The notes: a model not told the origin generated them from the sequence alone. A stretch of DNA of 64,000 nucleotides from Natronospira bacteriovora (GCF_030848495.1 NZ_JAVDDT010000007.1:147030-211029), one strand, 5' to 3'. Positions 20,754 to 31,599 are shown, counted from the first letter of the stretch. Numbers and translations are program-made.

Positions 20754-21845
20754 ATGGGCAAGAAAACCCCACTTCATCAACAGCATGTCGACCTCGGCGC
20801 CCGCATGGTGGATTTCGGCGGCTGGGACATGCCGGTGAACTACGGCTCCCAGATCGAGGAGCACCACAGCGTTCGCAAGGAGGCTGGTGTGTTTGATGTT
20901 TCCCACATGACGGTGGTGGACATCGAAGGCGAGAGCGCCCGCGAGTTCCTGCGTACCCTGCTGGCCAACGACATCGCCAAGCTCAAGGCTCCCGGTCGGG
21001 CCCTGTACGGCTGCATGCTCAATGAGCAGGGTGGCATCATCGATGATCTGATCACCTACTGGCGGGAAGAGAATCGTTATCGCCTGGTGGTCAATGCCGC
21101 CACCTGCGAGCGCGACCTGGAATGGATCACCGAGCAGGTGAAGGGCACCGAAGGCGTCACCGTGAGCGAGCGCGAGGAGCTTGCCATGCTGGCCATTCAG
21201 GGGCCGGCCGCCCGCGAGCGCGCCGCGGCGCTGCTGCCGGCCGAGCACCGGGACGCGGCCCTGGCCCTGAAACCCTTTGCCTGCGGTGATTTCGGCGATA
21301 TCTTCGTGGCCAGAACCGGCTACACGGGCGAGGACGGTTTCGAGGTGGTGCTGCCGGCCGAGCGCGCTGCTGACTGGTGGCAGGGCCTGATGGATGCCGG
21401 TGTCGGCCCCATTGGCCTTGGTGCCCGCGATACCCTGCGCCTGGAGGCCGGGCTGAACCTTTACGGCAATGACATGGATGAACACATCACGCCGCTGGAA
21501 GCCGGCCTGGCCTGGACGGTGGCCTGGGAGCCGGAGGATCGGGATTTCATCGGCCGCAAGGCGCTGGTGGCGCAGAAGGAAGCCGGCCCCCGTTACAAGT
21601 TCGTGGGCTTGATCCTGGAAGGTCGTGGCGTGTTGCGCGCCCATCAGCCCGTGCACAGCGAGGCGGGTGAAGGTGAGACCACCAGCGGCAGTTTCTCGCC
21701 CACGCTGGAGCGTTCCATCGGTCTGGCCCGCGTACCCGTGGATTGTGGCGAGCAGGTGGAAGTGGAGATTCGAAACCGCAAGGTGCCGGCCCGCGTCGTG
21801 CGGCCGCCCTTTGTCCGACAGGGCGAGATCAAGGTCGCCCTCTGA
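20754..21845 (+). CDS. gcvT: Glycine cleavage system T protein (aminomethyltransferase)
   Basis: 363 residues beginning with the family-typical [22 protein letters not shown]. Folate-site motifs and [14 protein letters not shown] are present. It transfers the aminomethyl carbon to tetrahydrofolate. ATG 20754 follows AAGGA. It is first in a glycine cleavage run; no glycine riboswitch was recognised in the 280-base leader. Confidence 0.96.
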   Translation: MGKKTPLHQQHVDLGARMVDFGGWDMPVNYGSQIEEHHSVRKEAGVFDVSHMTVVDIEGESAREFLRTLLANDIAKLKAPGRALYGCMLNEQGGIIDDLITYWREENRYRLVVNAATCERDLEWITEQVKGTEGVTVSEREELAMLAIQGPAARERAAALLPAEHRDAALALKPFACGDFGDIFVARTGYTGEDGFEVVLPAERAADWWQGLMDAGVGPIGLGARDTLRLEAGLNLYGNDMDEHITPLEAGLAWTVAWEPEDRDFIGRKALVAQKEAGPRYKFVGLILEGRGVLRAHQPVHSEAGEGETTSGSFSPTLERSIGLARVPVDCGEQVEVEIRNRKVPARVVRPPFVRQGEIKVAL

Positions 21846-21900
21846 CACGACGGCTCCGGTCGTCACTCTTGCATCCTTATCGAAAAAGGGAGACAGGCAA

Positions 21901-22290
21901 ATGAGCAATGTGCCCGCGGAACTCAAGTACACCAAAAGCCACGAATGGGTACGGCTGGAAGATGATGGCAGCGTGACCGTCGGTATTACTGATCACGCCC
22001 AGGCCGCCCTGGGGGATCTGGTCTACGTGGAAGCCCCGGAAGTCGGTCAGAGCTTCGGCGCCGGCGATGCCTGCGCGGTGGTGGAATCGGTCAAGGCCGC
22101 CTCTGACATCTACAGCCCGGTGGCCGGTGAAATCATCGAGGCCCATGATGTGCTGGCCGATGAACCCGAGCACGTGAACGAAGACCCCTATGGCGAAGGC
22201 TGGCTCTTCAAGCTGCAGCCGGAAAACGCCGATGACCTGGGCGATCTCCTGGACGCCGCCGGCTACCAGAAGGTCATCGACGAAGAGTAA
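21901..22290 (+). CDS. gcvH: Glycine cleavage system H protein
   Basis: 129 residues. The lipoylated lysine sits in [12 protein letters not shown] near residue 65. It shuttles the aminomethyl group between the P, T and L proteins. It lies 55 bases after gcvT, preceded by GGGAGACAGGCAA as a weak Shine-Dalgarno. Confidence 0.96.
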   Translation: MSNVPAELKYTKSHEWVRLEDDGSVTVGITDHAQAALGDLVYVEAPEVGQSFGAGDACAVVESVKAASDIYSPVAGEIIEAHDVLADEPEHVNEDPYGEGWLFKLQPENADDLGDLLDAAGYQKVIDEE

Positions 22291-22291
22291 A

Positions 22292-22453
22292 GGAACCGCT
22301 GATGGGCACTCTGGCGTATTCAGTTGGCATTCAGCAACGCTGCTTCTGCGTTGCGGCCCTTGCCCGTAGCGCTGCTACTGTGCTGCGGACCGCGCCTTGA
22401 ATCAGCGCCGCTGAATGCCAACTGAAAGCCCCAGCGCACCCATCAGCGGTTCC
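22292..22453. repeat. Nested hairpin element, covarying-stem family, copy 1
   Basis: The outer stem pairs GGAACCGCTGATGGG (22292) with its exact complement (22439-22453). The inner hairpin at 22321-22424 has the stem CAGTTGGCATTCAGC and a conserved core with TTGCCCGTAGC, GCTACTGTGC and GCGCCTTGAATCAG. Two relatives lie at 44233-44333 and 44342-44440. It sits inside the gcv gene run. Confidence 0.8.
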
Positions 22454-22540
22454 AGCAATGGAAGCCCACCAGCGGGTTACTACTGTGGTTTCTGAGTGGG
22501 TTCGGTTTTTTTTCTTTCATTTGAGAACTGGATAACGGCG

Positions 22541-23914
22541 ATGCCTTTCATTCCCCATACCGAGAACGAGGTCAAGGAAATGCTCGACGCCATTGGCGTT
22601 GACAGCATTGAGACCCTGTTCGATGAAATCCCCGCCAACCTGCGCATTCACGATCTACCGGGTGTGCCGGACTCGCTGAGCGAGATGGCCATCAGCCGCC
22701 TCATGCATGAGCGGGCCGGGCGTGACGGGCAGCCTGCCTGCTACATCGGTGCCGGTGCCTACGAGCACCACATTCCGGCGGCGGTATGGGAAATCACCAC
22801 CCGTGGCGAGTATTACACCGCCTATACGCCCTACCAGGCCGAGGCCAGCCAGGGCACCCTGCAACTGATCTACGAATATCAGTCCATGATGACCCAGCTG
22901 ACCGGCATGGAGGTCTCCAATGCCTCCCTGTACGACGGGGCCTCGGGTCTCGCGGAAGCCTGCCTGATGGCCGTGCGGGCCAATCGCAAGTCCAAGTCCC
23001 GCCGCATTCTCATGCCCACGGCCGTGCATCCGCTCTACCGGGAAGTGACCCATGCCATCGCCGGCAGCCAGAAGCTCGATTTCCAGGATGTGCCTTACTG
23101 CGCCGAATCCGGCACCACCCTGCTGGATGGCTACAAGCGCTTCGAGGGCGAGGACATCACCGCCGTGGTCATTCCCCAGCCCAACTTCTTCGGCAAGCTG
23201 GAAGAAGTGAACGCCATCACCGACTGGGCCCATGCCCAGGGCGCGCTGGTCATCGGTGTGGTCAACCCCACCAGCCTGGCCATCATCGAGCCCCCGGGCA
23301 ACTGGGGTGAGCAGGGTGCCGACATCGTGGTGGGTGAGGGTCAGCCCCTGGGTGTGCCCCTGTCCTCCGGCGGTCCTTATTTTGGCCTGCTCTGCTGCAA
23401 GCAGAAGCATGTGCGCCAGATGCCGGGTCGCATCGTGGGTCGTACCGTGGATGAAGAGGGCAAGGAAGGTTTTGCCCTCACCCTGCAGCCCCGTGAGCAG
23501 CATATTCGCCGTTCCAAGGCCACCTCCAACATCTGCACCAACCAGGGCCTGATGGTGACGGCGGCTACCATCTACATGGCGCTGCTGGGGGCCGAAGGCC
23601 TGGCCCGCGTGGCGGCCACCAGTCACCAGCGCACCCGCCAGCTGGTGGAGGCCCTGTGCGAGCTGGACGGCATCGAGCCGGTCTTCGACGGCCCCTTCTT
23701 CCATGAAGCCGCCATCCGCCTGGATCGGCCGGCCGAGAAGGTACTGGCCGCCCTGGCCGAGCGTGACATTCTCGGTGGTCTGTCGCTGAAGGACTGGTAC
23801 CCGGAACTGGGCGAGACGGTGCTGCTGTGCGCCACCGAAACCAAGACCGAGGACGACATCCGCGCCTACCGCGATGCCATGAGTGAAGTGCTGGCATCGG
23901 TGAAGGCCGCCTGA
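22541..23914 (+). CDS. gcvPA: Glycine dehydrogenase (decarboxylating) subunit 1
   Basis: 457 residues beginning [15 protein letters not shown], the usual GcvPA start. It forms one half of the split P protein, paired with gcvPB at 24523. The split form contrasts with the single-chain P protein of enteric bacteria. ATG 22541 was chosen over an upstream in-frame ATG. Confidence 0.95.
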   Translation: MPFIPHTENEVKEMLDAIGVDSIETLFDEIPANLRIHDLPGVPDSLSEMAISRLMHERAGRDGQPACYIGAGAYEHHIPAAVWEITTRGEYYTAYTPYQAEASQGTLQLIYEYQSMMTQLTGMEVSNASLYDGASGLAEACLMAVRANRKSKSRRILMPTAVHPLYREVTHAIAGSQKLDFQDVPYCAESGTTLLDGYKRFEGEDITAVVIPQPNFFGKLEEVNAITDWAHAQGALVIGVVNPTSLAIIEPPGNWGEQGADIVVGEGQPLGVPLSSGGPYFGLLCCKQKHVRQMPGRIVGRTVDEEGKEGFALTLQPREQHIRRSKATSNICTNQGLMVTAATIYMALLGAEGLARVAATSHQRTRQLVEALCELDGIEPVFDGPFFHEAAIRLDRPAEKVLAALAERDILGGLSLKDWYPELGETVLLCATETKTEDDIRAYRDAMSEVLASVKAA

Positions 23915-23952
23915 TTTCTCCGCAAGCGAAACAAGACCAAGGAGGCAGTGGC

Positions 23953-24453
23953 ATGGCGACGATTACTCTGCAGGGCAAGGAAATTCATACCATCGGTGAT
24001 GTACCGGCGGTAGGGAGTGCGGCACCCGATTTCAGGCTGGTCGCCGGTGATTTTTCCGATCGTAGCCTGAAGGATTTTGCCGGCAAGAAGAAGGTGCTGA
24101 ACATCTTCATCAGTCTCGCCACGGGTATCTGCGCGGAATCAACACGCAAATTCAACCAGTTTGCCTCCGAGCATCCGGATACGGTCATGTTGATGATCTC
24201 CGGTGATTTGCCCTTTGCCTCCGGTCAGTTCTGCAAGGACGAGGGCCTGGATAATGTCATTACCCTGTCGATGATGCGCAACAAGGATTTCGGTCGGGAT
24301 TATGGTGTGCTGATGACGGATGGCCCCAGTGAAGGCCTGACAGCTCGTGCTGTCGTGGTTCTGGATGAAAACGACAAGGTTCTGCATGCCGAACTGGTGC
24401 CGGAAATCGCCCAGGAACCGGATTACGAAGCGGCCCTGAAAGCATTGGGCTGA
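23953..24453 (+). CDS. tpx: Thiol peroxidase (Tpx-type 2-Cys peroxiredoxin)
   Basis: 166 residues. The peroxidatic cysteine is in TGICAESTRKFN and the resolving cysteine in SGQFCKDEGL, at the spacing of atypical 2-Cys Tpx. The conserved Thr and Arg around the active site are present. It reduces peroxides with thioredoxin. It lies between gcvPA and gcvPB in the same direction with short gaps, so it is probably co-transcribed. Confidence 0.93.
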   Translation: MATITLQGKEIHTIGDVPAVGSAAPDFRLVAGDFSDRSLKDFAGKKKVLNIFISLATGICAESTRKFNQFASEHPDTVMLMISGDLPFASGQFCKDEGLDNVITLSMMRNKDFGRDYGVLMTDGPSEGLTARAVVVLDENDKVLHAELVPEIAQEPDYEAALKALG

Positions 24454-24522
24454 GCACTGTCTTGAAACATCATGGCCAGTGCCCGGCATTGGCCTGTCAA
24501 TGAGAACTGGAAGCAGACGACT

Positions 24523-25980
24523 ATGCTGATTTTCGAACATGCCCGTCAGGGGCGCCGCGCCTACGCCCAGGCCCCCGCCGAGAAGCCGGCCATTGATGAC
24601 ATTCCGGAACAGTTCCGCCGCAAGGAGGCCCCGGAGCTGCCGGCGGTGTCCGAGCTGCAGGTGGTGCGTCACTACACCCGTCTGTCCCAGAAGAACTTCT
24701 CCATTGACACAAACTTCTATCCCCTGGGTTCCTGCACCATGAAGTACAACCCGAGGGCCTGTAACACCCTGGCCATGCTGCCGGGCTTCCTGGCTCGTCA
24801 TCCCCTGGGGCCGGAAGGTCACGGCCAGGGTTTCCTGGAATGCATGCATGATCTTCAAGGTATTCTGCAGGAAGTCACGGGCATGGCCGGTGTCTCGCTG
24901 ACGCCCATGGCGGGTGCCCAGGGCGAGTTCGCCGGGGTGGCCATGATCAAGGCCTATCATGAGTCTCGTGGTGATCATGAGCGTGACGAAATCATCGTCC
25001 CCGATGCTGCCCATGGCACCAATCCGGCCACGGCGGTGATGTGTGGCTGCAAGGTGCGGGAGATCCCCACCGGAAAGGACGGCGACGTGGACCTGGATGC
25101 CCTGCGTGAAGTGGTGGGGCCGAAGACCGCCGGCATCATGCTCACCAACCCCAGCACCGTGGGTGTTTTCGATCGCAAGATCGAGGAAATGTCGAAGATC
25201 GTCCACGAGGCCGGTGGCCTGCTTTACTACGATGGCGCCAACCTCAATGCCATTCTCGGCAAGGTGCGCCCGGGCGACATGGGCTTCGATGTCATCCACA
25301 TGAATCTGCACAAGACCTTCTCGACCCCCCATGGTGGTGGTGGCCCGGGCAGCGGCGCCATTGGTGTCTCCAAGCGCCTGAAACCCTTCATGCCCGGTCC
25401 CATCGTCATGAAGGACGGTGAAGCTTTCCGCTGGAGCAACAAGGACGAGCTGCCCAACAGCATTGGTCGTCTGTCCGCTTTCATGGGCAATGCCGGTGTG
25501 CTGCTGCGGGCCTACATCTATGCTCGCCTGCTGGGCCGCTCCGGCATGCAGCGGGTGGGTGAGTACGCCACCCTGAACGCCAATTACCTGATGGTGAAGC
25601 TGCGTGAAGCCGGTTTCGATCTGGCTTATCCGGAACGCCGCGCCAGTCACGAGTTCATCGTGACCCTCAAGCGCCAGGCCAAGGAAACGGGCGTGATCGC
25701 CACCGACTATGCCAAGCGCCTGCTGGACTTCGGTTTCCATGCGCCGACCATGTACTTCCCCCTGCTGGTGCCCGAGTGTCTGCTCATCGAGCCCACTGAA
25801 AGTGAAGCCAAGGAAGAGCTGGACGGCTTCGTGGCGGCCATGACCGCCATCAAGCGTGAGGCCGAGACCGAGCCCCAGACCGTGAAGGGTGCCCCCTACA
25901 CCTTGCCGGTGAAGCGTCTGGATGACGTCAAGGCGGCCAAGGAACTGGATCTGGCATGGCGGAAGGCCAACGCGGCCTGA
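24523..25980 (+). CDS. gcvPB: Glycine dehydrogenase (decarboxylating) subunit 2
   Basis: 485 residues. The PLP lysine is in [16 protein letters not shown] near residue 273. The substrate-side segments [16 protein letters not shown] and [10 protein letters not shown] are typical. With gcvPA it decarboxylates glycine. ATG 24523 was chosen; the upstream in-frame ATG is separated from any Shine-Dalgarno. Confidence 0.96.
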   Translation: MLIFEHARQGRRAYAQAPAEKPAIDDIPEQFRRKEAPELPAVSELQVVRHYTRLSQKNFSIDTNFYPLGSCTMKYNPRACNTLAMLPGFLARHPLGPEGHGQGFLECMHDLQGILQEVTGMAGVSLTPMAGAQGEFAGVAMIKAYHESRGDHERDEIIVPDAAHGTNPATAVMCGCKVREIPTGKDGDVDLDALREVVGPKTAGIMLTNPSTVGVFDRKIEEMSKIVHEAGGLLYYDGANLNAILGKVRPGDMGFDVIHMNLHKTFSTPHGGGGPGSGAIGVSKRLKPFMPGPIVMKDGEAFRWSNKDELPNSIGRLSAFMGNAGVLLRAYIYARLLGRSGMQRVGEYATLNANYLMVKLREAGFDLAYPERRASHEFIVTLKRQAKETGVIATDYAKRLLDFGFHAPTMYFPLLVPECLLIEPTESEAKEELDGFVAAMTAIKREAETEPQTVKGAPYTLPVKRLDDVKAAKELDLAWRKANAA

Positions 25981-26109
25981 ACACGGCCCCATCTGAAACA
26001 TCATTCGCGCCGGGGCGCGGGGTTGCCGGGAATGAGTGCATGACCCGGTGATCTCGCGCCCCGCTTGTTTGCAACAGCCCATTTCGAAAATTAAATCGGG
26101 AGATATGCA

Positions 26110-27048
26110 ATGACGGCTCTGGTCTGTGGTTCCTACGCCTACGACACCATCATGGTCTTCGACGGTCGCTTCAAGGATCAGATCATGCCCGACCGGGTTC
26201 ACATGTTGAACGTGGCTTTCCTCGTGCCGCGCCTGCGCCGGGAGTTCGGTGGCACGGCCGGCAACATTGCCTACAACCTGAAGCTGTTGGGGGGGGATGG
26301 TATTCCAATGGCTACCGTGGGTGAGACGGATTTTCTCCCCTATGAAGGCTGGCTGGAAGAGCAGGGCATTGACGATCGATATGTGCGTCGCGTGCCCGGT
26401 GAGTATACCGCTCAGGCCTACATTACCACTGACATGGATGACAACCAGATCACCGCCTTTCACCCCGGTGCCATGAACCAATCCCACAGCCAGGCGGTGC
26501 CTGCCGATGCCGGCATTACTCTGGGCGTGATTGCCCCGGATGGTCGCGACGGCATGCTACAGCACGCCGAGCAGTTTGCCGAAGCCGGCATTCCCTTTCT
26601 CTTTGACCCCGGCCAGGGCCTGCCCATGTTCAATGGCGAGGAACTGCTGGCTTTCGTCGACAAGGCCAAATGGGTGGCAGTGAACGATTACGAGGCCGGA
26701 ATGCTCGAAGATCGTACGGGCCTTGATCGTGACGCCCTGGCCGAGCGGGTGGAGGCGCTGATCATTACCCGTGGTGCCGAGGGGTCCCTGATCCTGGCCA
26801 ATGGCGAAACCCACGAAGTGGAGGCCGTGAAACCCGAGGCGGTCAACGACCCCACCGGCTGTGGCGATGCCTATCGCGCCGGGCTGCTGTTTGGCCTGAT
26901 GAACGAGTTTGACTGGCTGACCACCGGACGCGTGGCCTCCTTGATGGGCTCGATAAAGGTGGCGGAACATGGAACGCAGAATCATCGCTTCGACCGGGAT
27001 GAATTCCGTGCCCGCTTCCGCAAGGCATTTGGCTACGACTTTGGATGA
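26110..27048 (+). CDS. PfkB-family sugar/nucleoside kinase (adenosine-kinase-like)
   Basis: 312 residues with the N-terminal glycine motif EFGGTAGNIAYNLKLLGG and the C-terminal catalytic motif DPTGCGDAYRAG, where Asp is the base (the usual form is DTxGAGD). Members phosphorylate sugars or nucleosides with ATP. The substrate here is uncertain. ATG 26110 follows GGGAG. Its position after the gcv genes suggests, but does not prove, a shared transcript. Confidence 0.85.
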   Translation: MTALVCGSYAYDTIMVFDGRFKDQIMPDRVHMLNVAFLVPRLRREFGGTAGNIAYNLKLLGGDGIPMATVGETDFLPYEGWLEEQGIDDRYVRRVPGEYTAQAYITTDMDDNQITAFHPGAMNQSHSQAVPADAGITLGVIAPDGRDGMLQHAEQFAEAGIPFLFDPGQGLPMFNGEELLAFVDKAKWVAVNDYEAGMLEDRTGLDRDALAERVEALIITRGAEGSLILANGETHEVEAVKPEAVNDPTGCGDAYRAGLLFGLMNEFDWLTTGRVASLMGSIKVAEHGTQNHRFDRDEFRARFRKAFGYDFG

Positions 27049-27074
27049 ACCGCTTGAGACCGGACAGGTGATGC

Positions 27075-29870
27075 ATGCAGGCTGACATTCGCAGTTCTTC
27101 TTCCGTGTTTCTGGTACTGGCCCTGGTGACGGGGCTATTGCCGGCCACGGCGGCGGCGGACTGGGCCCAGACCCTGGAGCGGATTTCCTCCGGTGTGGTT
27201 CAGATCCGCGTGGATGCCCCTCGGCCTTTCGATACCGAGTGGGAGAACAGCACCGAGGCCACCGGCTTCGTGGTGGATGCGGAACGCGGCATCATCCTGA
27301 CCAACCGTCATGTGGTGTACCCGGGGCCTGTGGTGGCCGAGGCGGTGTTTCAGAACTCCGAGGAGGTGGACCTGGTGCCCCTCTATCGCGATCCGGTGCA
27401 TGACTTCGGTTTCTTCCAGTACGACCCCGGCAAGCTCCGCCATATCGAGCCGGTCAGCATTCCCCTGGTACCGGATGCGGCACGGGTGGGTGAGGAAATC
27501 CGCGTCGTCGGCAATGATGCGGGCGAACGCCTGTCCATTCTTTCCGGAACCCTGGCGCGCCTGGACCGGGAAGCCCCCAACTATGGCCGAGGCCGCTACA
27601 ACGACTTCAACACGTTCTATTTCCAGGCCGCTTCCGGGACCAGCGGAGGCTCTTCCGGGTCACCGGTGATCGACCGGGAAGGGCGGGCAATCGCCCTCAA
27701 CGCCGGTGGGCGCATCGATGCCAGTTCCAGCTATTTTCTGCCGCTGGATCGGGCCATTCGTGTGCTCGAGAAGTTGCGTAATGGCGAGAACGTGACACGG
27801 GGTACCTTGCAGACCACCTTCGTCAGGCAGTCCTTTGATGAACTGCGCCGTCTGGGACTGGATGAGGCGATGGAAAGCGCCGTTCGCATGAATTTTCCGG
27901 ATCAGACCGGCATGTTGGTAGTGGATCAGGTGGTACCCGAAGGGCCGGCCCATGAAAGACTCCGTCCCGGCGATATTCTCCTGCGCATCGACGGCCGTCT
28001 GGTGACCCGATTCGTGCCCCTGGCAGAGATTCTGGATGAGCGGGTGGGGGAAACCCTGGCATTGGATATCCGGCGAGGCGAAGAGGAGATTCGGGTCGAA
28101 TTGACCGTGGGCGATCTCAAGGCCATTACGCCGACGCGCTACGCCGAAGTCGGCGGTGCCGTTGTCAATCCGCTTTCCTACCAGCAGGCCCGCCACTTCA
28201 ATCGCGCCCCGGGCGGTGTCTATGTCGCGTCGCCGGGCTTCATGTTCGGGCGCGCCGGGGTGCCTCGTGGCTCCATCATCCGGTCTGTCGGGGGCCAGCG
28301 AGTGGATACCCTGGACGATTTCCGGGCCGCCTTCGAGGCCCAGCCGGACGGCGCACGCGTGCCCGTGCGCTACACCCGCCTGGATGAGCCGCGTCGGGAA
28401 GTGCTGGCCACCATGAACGTGGATCGCACCTGGTTCCCGGCCCGACTCTGCAGCCTGGACAGTGCCACCGGCCAGTGGCCGTGCGAGGACTTTGCCGAGC
28501 CGCCGGAGAATCGAGCGTTCCAGGCCGGAACGGTTCGATTCGGCGACTACGGTGATGCGCGTGCCCAGCGTCTGTCGCGCTCCCTGGTCTGGGTCGAGTT
28601 CGATATGCCGTTCCGCGTCGAAGGCATGGACGGGGTGGGTTTCACCGGCACCGGCGTGGTGGTGGACGCCCGGGAAGGCCTGGTGCTGGTGGATCGTGCG
28701 GCGGTGCCCAGCCGCATGGGTGACCTGCGCCTGACCTTCGCCAGTTCCCTGGAGGTGCCGGGCGAAGTGGTCTTCCTGCATCCGCTGAACAATCTGGCGC
28801 TGATCCAGTATGACCCGGCCCTGCTGGTGGGTAGCGACGTGCGCTCGGCCACTTTCAATCCGCGGCGGCCACAGCCCGGTGATGAGCTCTGGGTGGTGGG
28901 GCATCGCCCCGATCAGAGTCTGGTCGCCCGCCGCACCGAGGCCGGTAGCATCGAGCCCCTGCGCCTGTCCCTGTCCTCCAGTTTCCGTTTCCGGGATGTG
29001 AATATCGATACCCTGTCCGTGGCCAATCCGCCCTCGGATGTGGGGGGTGTGCTGGCGGATCGCCACGGCCGTGTGCTGGCCCTGTGGGCCAATTACGGCA
29101 AGCAGGGGGCGCGTGGCGAAGCCTTCAAGGGGATTCCCGCCGATGTGATTCAGCATTCCCTGGCGCATGGTCGCAATGGCGAGGGGCTGCGATCCCTGGA
29201 AGTGGAGTTCCTGCTCATGCCCATGTCCAGCGCCCGCAAGCTGGGCCTGCCCGACAACTGGGCCAGCCGCCTTGCTGAACTGGAAGAGCGCCCCCGCGGG
29301 GTCCTGTCCGTGGAGCGCATCGTGGCCGGCGCACCGGCCGAGGATCGGCTGGAATCCGGTGACCTGCTGCTGGCGGTGGATGGGCGTGCGGTCAACGATT
29401 TCCACGCCCTGAACCAGGCCAGTCAGGCCGAAATCGTGCCCCTGACCGTGCTGCGGGACGGTGAGGTGCTGGAGCTGGAAGTACCCACCGTGCACCTGGA
29501 CGGGCGCGGCATCGAGCGCATCGTGCAGTGGGCCGGCGCCACCCTGCATGAGCCACACCGGGCCATGGCCGCCCAGAGGGGCATTCCGCGGCGCGGCGTC
29601 TTCGTCTCCAATTTCAGCTACGGTTCACCGGCCAGCCGCCATGGCCTCAATCCGGGCCGCCGCATCATCGAAGTGGACGGTAAAACGGTCACGGATCTGG
29701 ATGAATTCCTCGCCGCCGTGGCTGATCGCGAACACCGCAGCCCGGTGCGCCTGCGCCTGGAAGACTGGGACGGCAGCACTTCCGTCACGACCCTCAAGCT
29801 GGACAAGTACTTCTGGCCCACCAGCGAAATCAACCGCGACGACGGCCGCTGGCGCCGCATTCAGCACTGA
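27075..29870 (+). CDS. Exported tandem HtrA-like protease with PDZ domains (Nma111-type)
   Basis: 931 residues with a signal peptide (VFLVLALVTGLLPATAAA). The first trypsin-like domain keeps His in TNRHVVYPG, Asp in DPVHDFGF and Ser in GGSSGSPV. A second, similar domain near residues 480-690 has LVDRAAVP and NPPSDVGGV in place of the His and Ser motifs, so it looks inactive. PDZ-like segments follow each domain (GDILLRIDGR, GDLLLAVDGR, GRRIIEVDGK). This tandem active-plus-inactive layout resembles fungal Nma111. It probably acts in periplasmic protein quality control. Confidence 0.85.
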   Translation: MQADIRSSSSVFLVLALVTGLLPATAAADWAQTLERISSGVVQIRVDAPRPFDTEWENSTEATGFVVDAERGIILTNRHVVYPGPVVAEAVFQNSEEVDLVPLYRDPVHDFGFFQYDPGKLRHIEPVSIPLVPDAARVGEEIRVVGNDAGERLSILSGTLARLDREAPNYGRGRYNDFNTFYFQAASGTSGGSSGSPVIDREGRAIALNAGGRIDASSSYFLPLDRAIRVLEKLRNGENVTRGTLQTTFVRQSFDELRRLGLDEAMESAVRMNFPDQTGMLVVDQVVPEGPAHERLRPGDILLRIDGRLVTRFVPLAEILDERVGETLALDIRRGEEEIRVELTVGDLKAITPTRYAEVGGAVVNPLSYQQARHFNRAPGGVYVASPGFMFGRAGVPRGSIIRSVGGQRVDTLDDFRAAFEAQPDGARVPVRYTRLDEPRREVLATMNVDRTWFPARLCSLDSATGQWPCEDFAEPPENRAFQAGTVRFGDYGDARAQRLSRSLVWVEFDMPFRVEGMDGVGFTGTGVVVDAREGLVLVDRAAVPSRMGDLRLTFASSLEVPGEVVFLHPLNNLALIQYDPALLVGSDVRSATFNPRRPQPGDELWVVGHRPDQSLVARRTEAGSIEPLRLSLSSSFRFRDVNIDTLSVANPPSDVGGVLADRHGRVLALWANYGKQGARGEAFKGIPADVIQHSLAHGRNGEGLRSLEVEFLLMPMSSARKLGLPDNWASRLAELEERPRGVLSVERIVAGAPAEDRLESGDLLLAVDGRAVNDFHALNQASQAEIVPLTVLRDGEVLELEVPTVHLDGRGIERIVQWAGATLHEPHRAMAAQRGIPRRGVFVSNFSYGSPASRHGLNPGRRIIEVDGKTVTDLDEFLAAVADREHRSPVRLRLEDWDGSTSVTTLKLDKYFWPTSEINRDDGRWRRIQH

Positions 29871-29882
29871 AAACCGGGGAAT

Positions 29883-30113
29883 GCGCCGCGAAATGGACGC
29901 GAAATACACGCAAAATCAAAAAAATGGTCACAGATGGACACAGATGAACACGGATGTTGTGGCCGTGCCAGACCGAAGGTCGCTAGCAAGCAATAGAGTT
30001 CGTCGATTGCCGGAACACTGTCCTGGAGCCACCTAACCCCAATCTGTGTCCATCTGTGTTTATCTGTGGCTATTCAATTATTTCGCGTTCATTTTGCGTG
30101 CATCTCGCGGCGC
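29883..30113. repeat. 231-bp palindromic element, copy 1 (right of rlmI stop)
   Basis: The inverted ends begin GCGCCGCGAAATGGACGCGA and finish with CTCGCGGCGC. An inner inverted pair has CACAGATGGACACAGATG and its complement. There are no open frames of note. It is about 85% identical by eye to the element at 31372-31599. Confidence 0.88.
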
Positions 30114-30123
30114 TTTCCCCGCC

Positions 30124-31320
30124 TTACCAGCTCGGCAGGACTCGGAAGAAGGCGGTCTTGAGGTAGGCGGTTTCGGGGATGGCCGGGTGAATGGGGTGAT
30201 CCGGGCCCTGGCCGCCGATTTCCAGCAGCTGGGCGGCACGGTCCACGTGGCGGGCTGAGGCCTGGACGGTGCGAATGAGTTCGTCCCGGGGCATATGGGC
30301 CGAGCAGGAGGCCGAGACCAGGATGCCGTCCTTGGCCAGCACCTGCAGGGCGGCCTGGTTGAGTTGGCGGTAGGCCTTCTTTCCCTGCTTGATGTCCTTG
30401 CGGCGCTTGATCAGGGCGGGCGGGTCGCACACGATGACGTCGAACTTCTCGCCGTTCTGGCGCAGCTCCTTCAGCACCGCCATCACATCCCCTTCCAGGG
30501 TATTGACCGAGAGCCCGTTCAGTTCCGCATTGCGCTGAATGCCGGCGATGGCCGCCTCGGAGCTGTCTACGCAGAGTACCTCATCGGCCCCGGCATGAGC
30601 GGCGCGCAGGCCCCAGGCGCCAAGGTAGCTGTACAGGTCGAGGACGCGGGCGCCCTTGTCGACATAGGCGGGCAGGCGTTCCCGCAGGGGGCGCTGGTCG
30701 AAGAACCAGCCGGTCTTCTGGCCACCCAGGGGGTCAAGGCTGAAGCGGAGGCCGGCTTCCTCGATCTCCACCAGGCCGTCCAGTGCGCCGAATACGGTCT
30801 CCGGCGACTCCACCGGCAGGTTCTCCAGTTTTCGTACCGGGTTGTCGTTGCGGCTGACGATGGCCGAGGGCTGATACAGCTCCTCGATGGCCTGGTACAC
30901 CTCGTCCCGGCGCACGTCCATGCCGGCGGTGCTCGCCTGCACGGCATAGACATCGCCAAAGCGCTCCACCACCAGGCCGGGCAGGCCATCCGCCTCGCCA
31001 AAGACCAGGCGGCAGGCGCCCTCGCCGTAGAGCTTCTTGCGCAGGCCGTGGGCGATATTCAGGCGATGCTTGATCAGGGACTTGTCCAGTTCCACATCGG
31101 TCTGGCGGCTGATCATGCGACCGCCGATCAGGGAGTGGGGATTTACATAGGCGGTGCCCATGGGCTTGCCGCCCTGGGCCAGCACGTTCACCAGCTGGCC
31201 CGGCTCGAAATCCGTCAGCCGGCAGGCCTCACTGTCGATCTCATTGCTGAAGATCCAGGCATGCCCCGCCCGAAGCCGCCGATCCTCATTCTTCTTCAGA
31301 CGCAGTTCCGCATGGCCCAT
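30124..31320 (-). CDS. rlmI: 23S rRNA m5C1962 methyltransferase (class I SAM)
   Basis: 398 residues. It has an N-terminal PUA-like domain (KKNEDRRLRAGHAWIFSNEID) and a Rossmann methyltransferase with VLDLYSYLGAWGL and the catalytic motif CDPPALIKRRKD. The C-terminal SCSAHMPRDEL is typical. ATG 31320 was chosen because GGGAG is then six bases upstream; ATG 31326 would have none. It is flanked on both sides by copies of the same palindromic element. Confidence 0.9.
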   Translation of the reverse strand: MGHAELRLKKNEDRRLRAGHAWIFSNEIDSEACRLTDFEPGQLVNVLAQGGKPMGTAYVNPHSLIGGRMISRQTDVELDKSLIKHRLNIAHGLRKKLYGEGACRLVFGEADGLPGLVVERFGDVYAVQASTAGMDVRRDEVYQAIEELYQPSAIVSRNDNPVRKLENLPVESPETVFGALDGLVEIEEAGLRFSLDPLGGQKTGWFFDQRPLRERLPAYVDKGARVLDLYSYLGAWGLRAAHAGADEVLCVDSSEAAIAGIQRNAELNGLSVNTLEGDVMAVLKELRQNGEKFDVIVCDPPALIKRRKDIKQGKKAYRQLNQAALQVLAKDGILVSASCSAHMPRDELIRTVQASARHVDRAAQLLEIGGQGPDHPIHPAIPETAYLKTAFFRVLPSW

Positions 31321-31371
31321 GGTCATCTCCCGCCGGGTGAAAGGCCGGCAATTCTAACACCCACGGGAAAT

Positions 31372-31599
31372 GCGCCGCGAAATGGACGCGAAATACACGC
31401 AAAATTAAAAAAGCCACAGATGGACACAGATGAACACGGATGTTTTGGCCGTTCCAGGCCGAGGGTCTCTGGCACGCAATAGAGTTCGTCGCCTGCCGGA
31501 ATACTGCCCTGAAGCCACCCGAACCCAATCTGTGTCCATCTGTGTTCATCTGTGGCTAATCAATCATTTAGCGTTCATTTTGCGTCCATTTCGCGGCGC
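31372..31599. repeat. 228-bp palindromic element, copy 2 (upstream of rlmI)
   Basis: The same inverted ends and inner inverted CACAGATGGACACAGATG pair as the copy at 29883-30113, in the same orientation. It lies between the divergent rlmI and lgt genes, so it must leave room for both promoters. Confidence 0.88.
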
